From: Alicyclobacillus tolerans
GTDB taxonomy: Bacteria > Bacillota > Bacilli > Alicyclobacillales > Alicyclobacillaceae
DNA length: 64,000 nucleotides
Direction: 5' to 3'
Assembly: GCF_021739485.1 (NCBI RefSeq)
Contig: NZ_JAJFNK010000001.1
Coordinates: 310,001 to 374,000 of the forward strand
Of this stretch, positions 61,271 through 64,000 are shown piece by piece (positions within the stretch are counted from its first letter, which is position 1; every line of letters starts with the position of its first letter). The translations under genes and the position numbers were made by a program. Below the pieces are notes generated by a model, which was not told the origin of the DNA, made no database searches, and worked only from the letters and a program-made list of their open reading frames with translations.

Positions 61271-62373
61271 TGTATAAACTATCCATGTATCAAGTGGTCT
61301 GTGTTGTATCCACCAGTGTTCTTCCTCTGCTGTTTTGGATTTACCCTCGGTATGCAGCTTTTTACGGCGGCATTGATGGACAATGGGCAATCTTGGGTGC
61401 CTGTCTTTTCGGGTTGGTCAGTGCGTTCATTCACGGTCTGCTTACGACGAACCTCCGCACCCAGTCCGGTGAGGAAATGCTCACTTTGGTGTTTGGAAAA
61501 TGGATGGGAAAGAGCGTGGGACTCTCGTTTGTTCCAGGGTACCTCCTGTTTATAGCCGTCAGCCTCTATTCGTTTTCGGTCACCGTTAAAGGGATACTGT
61601 CCAATACGCCTCGTTTAGCGACAGCCGGCGCACTTGCACTCGTGGCAGTGGTTGGGGCGCTGTACGGCATCGAAACCATTGCACGCGTGTCCTCCATTGC
61701 ATTCCCGGTCGTCATGCTGATTCTTAGTGTGTCTTTTTTTCTGGCATTTTTTCGGGGGACATGGACAGGCGTTTTTCCGCATCCAGTCAGTTTATCCCGG
61801 TCAATTTCCGTGGCGGGATTGCTGTTGCCCATGTTTTTTGGCATAAACTTTTACCTGATGGTGAACCCGTATTTTGACCATCGAAAGCAAAACGCGATTT
61901 GGCTCCCCGTGTTAGCGGTTGGCTTGGGTTGTCTTTACGTGATGGGAGTGTTCTTGGTCAGCATTCGAGTCGTCGGGTACGAAGGGTTGCGGGTTTTGGT
62001 ACACCCCGTTGACTTTGTGTTGCAATTGGTGCAGGTCCAGGGCTTTATCATCCAGCGCTTTGGCGTCTCTCTGATCTTTGTCGCAACGATGTTTCAAGCG
62101 GTGTTCTATGCCAGCCACTTATGGGGACTATCGGAATTATCCAGACAAATTCTCCAGTTGAACCAATCAAGTGACAAATGGTTTACCATTGGATACGCGG
62201 TGTTTGTTCTCGCTATTTTTGAACTCATTCCGAATCAAGAAGTGGGCGACTGGATTGTGATTCATATTTTGGTACCCCTGAGTTGGCTGTACCTGATCGT
62301 GGAGCCTACGGTCAAACTGATGGTATTTTACATACGGCGCAGGCAGTTGCCGTCGGCCGCAACTGAGTTTTAA
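61270..62373 (+). CDS. GerB-family germinant receptor permease subunit
   Basis: A 367-residue protein with about ten hydrophobic helices, the APC-like B subunit that forms the nutrient-binding core of a germinant receptor. The YKLSMYQVVCVVSTSVLPLLF start, GGIDGQWAILG before helix 2, LLPMFFGINFYLMVNPYFDHRKQN and the end IPNQEVGDWIVIHILVPLSWLYLIVEP are typical of GerBB-type proteins. GTG 61270 shares one base with the gerC stop, so A, C and B are translated as a coupled operon. The germinant cannot be predicted. Confidence 0.92.
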   Translation: MYKLSMYQVVCVVSTSVLPLLFWIYPRYAAFYGGIDGQWAILGACLFGLVSAFIHGLLTTNLRTQSGEEMLTLVFGKWMGKSVGLSFVPGYLLFIAVSLYSFSVTVKGILSNTPRLATAGALALVAVVGALYGIETIARVSSIAFPVVMLILSVSFFLAFFRGTWTGVFPHPVSLSRSISVAGLLLPMFFGINFYLMVNPYFDHRKQNAIWLPVLAVGLGCLYVMGVFLVSIRVVGYEGLRVLVHPVDFVLQLVQVQGFIIQRFGVSLIFVATMFQAVFYASHLWGLSELSRQILQLNQSSDKWFTIGYAVFVLAIFELIPNQEVGDWIVIHILVPLSWLYLIVEPTVKLMVFYIRRRQLPSAATEF

Positions 62374-62452
62374 GAAATGGGGAGATGGGATGTGGAACTG
62401 CAATTCAAGCGGAGAATAACATGAAGTCCATGAATGGATTGACGGGCCTTTT

Positions 62453-62641
62453 TTAAACCCGCTTGGTTTGCGTCCCGGCATTGGGCGAACCTTCCTTGGC
62501 CTTTTTCGACGCAATTCGGGCGTTAATTGTCAAACCCATTGCAACCATAACTGCGCCTACAGCAATAATCCACTGTCCGGCTGGCATCAGAAAAGTCGTC
62601 GCGTACAAACCTGCTTTCTTGTCATTGGTTGGATTGTCCAC
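62453..62641 (-). CDS. Small membrane protein, 62 residues
   Basis: A 62-residue protein with a short polar start (MDNPTNDKKAG), one or two hydrophobic stretches (LYATTFLMPAGQWIIAVGAVMVAMGLTI), then a basic tail (ARIASKKAKEG...TQTKRV). GTG 62639-62641 follows GAGGTGATC with suitable spacing. No family recognised. It lies convergent with gerB and on the same strand as the following membrane protein gene, 111 bp away; a spore-membrane role would fit the surroundings but is speculative. Confidence 0.6.
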   Translation of the reverse strand: MDNPTNDKKAGLYATTFLMPAGQWIIAVGAVMVAMGLTINARIASKKAKEGSPNAGTQTKRV

Positions 62642-62752
62642 GTACGATCACCTCAATGATAGTTAATTCGAAAATAGGGTGTTTTTTCACGGCTAAAGGG
62701 AGATTTGAAGGGGACTTCATGGAATCAAAACTTGGCAGAACACGGGCTTTCG

Positions 62753-64000
62753 TCAAGCGCGGCCGTCCGCTGGCACATTCGCGCCTGTCTCGTTGTCGAC
62801 CGACAGCGTAGCGATGCCAAACGCAAAGTTGTCCGACAGGGTTCGTTCCACACTTAGGGCGAGTGAATCGGTGCAATCTACCACTAGCACAACCTCAGTG
62901 TTCGAAGTCGTCGCTTTCCGGACGGTGCGTCGTCTCCAAATCAGCTTTGCCATCCACCCCAGCAAGCCGCCTGCGACAAAACCAATCAATCCCCACAAAA
63001 CAGGACCCCAAGCCAGGACGTAGCCGTAAATGACCCCCAGCGCACTCAGCAATGCTGCCAGCAATGCGATTCCATCCAACGTGCTTTGTCCGTCCGAGGT
63101 GTGAAGCGAGTCGTAAGTGCGCGAACTGGCCGGGGTCCGGTGCAAGGGAATTGCGTAGATGTCACTCCGGTGAATCCCTAAGTCTTCAAGGCCAATCAGG
63201 GCTTTCTCCAAGTAAATGGTATGGTCAAAGGTGGCTACCACTTTCACCCTTTTCACCTTCTGCATGCCTCCTGCTGTGCGGAAACTCAGTGTCTGAAGAT
63301 TCGTTTGATACTGCTCACGGAGAAACTTGGACTGTTCTTTTTCAAACAACCGATTGTAGTGGACGGTGGTGACGTACGCGTCGTAAAACGCAAAACCATA
63401 CAAGGACGGAATGAAAAGCAGCCATTCCGGATTCGTCATGCGAATGGCTTGGGTAAATTGTCCTGTCATCGTCGCGTGCAAGGCTTGGGGCAGATGAGCC
63501 TGATTCGCGAAAACGATATACCAGGTCAAGGCCATTACGGAAGAAACCAACTTCCGATTGTAAATCTGGCCGAGTCCAGGAATCAGCAAGGACCACAAAG
63601 CCGCCAGCCATGGACTCCTTTTATCCAGGGAGTTAATCTCAAACGAATTCAGGGTCATGGGCTTGACCGGTGCGTCCTCGCGGTCTGCAAGGTCGTACAG
63701 GTTGCTGTTGTGCACGGCGTTTTGATAACTGCCAAAGAGGGTGTACACAAACACGGGAACGTACAGAACAATCCAGTGATTGTCCAGGACCTGTTTGGCC
63801 TTGTCGAATTGCCCGGTGAACGAATAGACAATCGCGGTATTGAGGTGTGACTTGGTGTTAATGAACACTTCCCATCCGATAAGCAGCCAACCGGTGATGA
63901 ATTTTCCACCTAAGACGTGGCCGTATCCGGGGAGGAAAAACGACCAACACCACGGGACCCAGGGATTCATCCGGTGCGGCAGGTTCACGCCAAATATTCC
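62753..64000 (-). CDS. Multipass membrane protein of unknown function (may run past the window edge)
   Basis: The minus-strand frame ends at TAG 62753 and stays open to the right edge. A GTG at 63988 gives 411 residues (MNLPHRMNPWVPWCWSFFLPGYGHVLGGKF...). Two similar halves each have an FxxPGxGxxxxGK/R-type turn (FFLPGYGHVLGGKF and LLIPGLGQIYNRKL) between hydrophobic helices, suggesting duplication of a TM2-like hairpin. After about residue 230 comes a soluble segment (KVVATFDHTIYLEKALIGLEDLG), then two or three more helices, and a cytoplasmic end with VVLVVDCTDSLALSVERTL. I know no function. The neighbourhood is spore germination. Confidence 0.75.
   Translation of the reverse strand, partial: GIFGVNLPHRMNPWVPWCWSFFLPGYGHVLGGKFITGWLLIGWEVFINTKSHLNTAIVYSFTGQFDKAKQVLDNHWIVLYVPVFVYTLFGSYQNAVHNSNLYDLADREDAPVKPMTLNSFEINSLDKRSPWLAALWSLLIPGLGQIYNRKLVSSVMALTWYIVFANQAHLPQALHATMTGQFTQAIRMTNPEWLLFIPSLYGFAFYDAYVTTVHYNRLFEKEQSKFLREQYQTNLQTLSFRTAGGMQKVKRVKVVATFDHTIYLEKALIGLEDLGIHRSDIYAIPLHRTPASSRTYDSLHTSDGQSTLDGIALLAALLSALGVIYGYVLAWGPVLWGLIGFVAGGLLGWMAKLIWRRRTVRKATTSNTEVVLVVDCTDSLALSVERTLSDNFAFGIATLSVDNETGANVPADGRA

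Overview
The window reads as chromosomal DNA of a spore-forming, respiring Firmicute of moderate GC content. The evidence is a GerA-type germinant receptor operon, Gram-positive ribosome binding sites (GGAGG), many GTG and TTG starts, menaquinone biosynthesis, a ydaO-type c-di-AMP leader, PhoP-style direct repeats and B12-dependent ribonucleotide reduction. Alicyclobacillaceae or close relatives fit best. That is an inference from gene content, not a database result. I see no prophage, IS element, CRISPR array or rRNA.

Layout. 1-5.5 kb: end of an old-yellow-enzyme gene, purT (minus), an SDR with a non-canonical active site, a YyaL/SPATA20-family thioredoxin-domain gene interrupted by a stop-containing 54-nt segment, and a DUF3892-like small gene. 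5.7-13.3 kb: menaquinone block, with menA divergent from menB-menE-menF-menD-menH (no menC here). 13.4-16 kb: two rhodaneses behind a promoter with a CsoR/CstR-like operator, a TlpA/ResA-like thioredoxin lipoprotein and a membrane-anchored cytochrome c. 16.2-18.5 kb: a YgjP-like metalloprotease and a CPA1 antiporter. 18.6-21.8 kb: pstS-pstC-pstA behind Pho boxes. The matching pstB-phoU unit lies 9 kb away on the other strand (29.9-31.6 kb) behind its own Pho-box array. 22.2-26 kb: envelope glycolipid cluster (two MGDG-synthase-like glycosyltransferases around a polysaccharide deacetylase and a YkoP-like protein). 27-28.2 kb: c-di-AMP riboswitch and a LysM-NlpC/P60 hydrolase. 32.5-33.2 kb: two tandem tRNA-Leu(CAG) genes with promoter and terminator, and a 32-bp tandem repeat. 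33.2-38.3 kb: dapF, a membrane protein, Nudix, MBL-fold, cobalamin adenosyltransferase and HAD phosphatase genes. 38.4-42.6 kb: nrdR-nrdJ with NrdR-box-like sites. 42.8-51.3 kb: a visibly more AT-rich accessory stretch (CgeD-like glycosyltransferase, APC permease, NhaC antiporter, PAS sensor kinase behind a probable attenuator, TetR plus DHA2 efflux pump). 51.4-58.3 kb: catabolic and transport genes (type-B carboxylesterase, FMN reductase, FCD-type GntR regulator, extradiol dioxygenase, two MFS transporters). 58.4-64 kb: gerA-gerC-gerB and two membrane proteins.

The most unusual object is in the YyaL-family gene at 2895-5177. The reading frame stops at TAG directly after a TCG codon, inside a 14-bp hairpin with a TGCG tetraloop. 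The protein resumes after a second TCG 54 nt further on, exactly at the Thr-Cys-His-Trp-Cys active site, and then stays open for 686 codons. Takeoff codon followed by UAG, UNCG-capped hairpin, AT-rich gap, SD-like AGG and matched landing codon together resemble the translational bypass site of phage T4 gene 60. This is an inference. An inactivating insertion is the main alternative.

Functional links. Cobalamin adenosyltransferase can supply AdoCbl to NrdJ. Pst genes in two units probably respond to one PhoP regulator. Rhodaneses, the thioredoxin lipoprotein and cytochrome c form a plausible sulfur/redox group. The c-di-AMP switch ties a wall hydrolase to envelope status.
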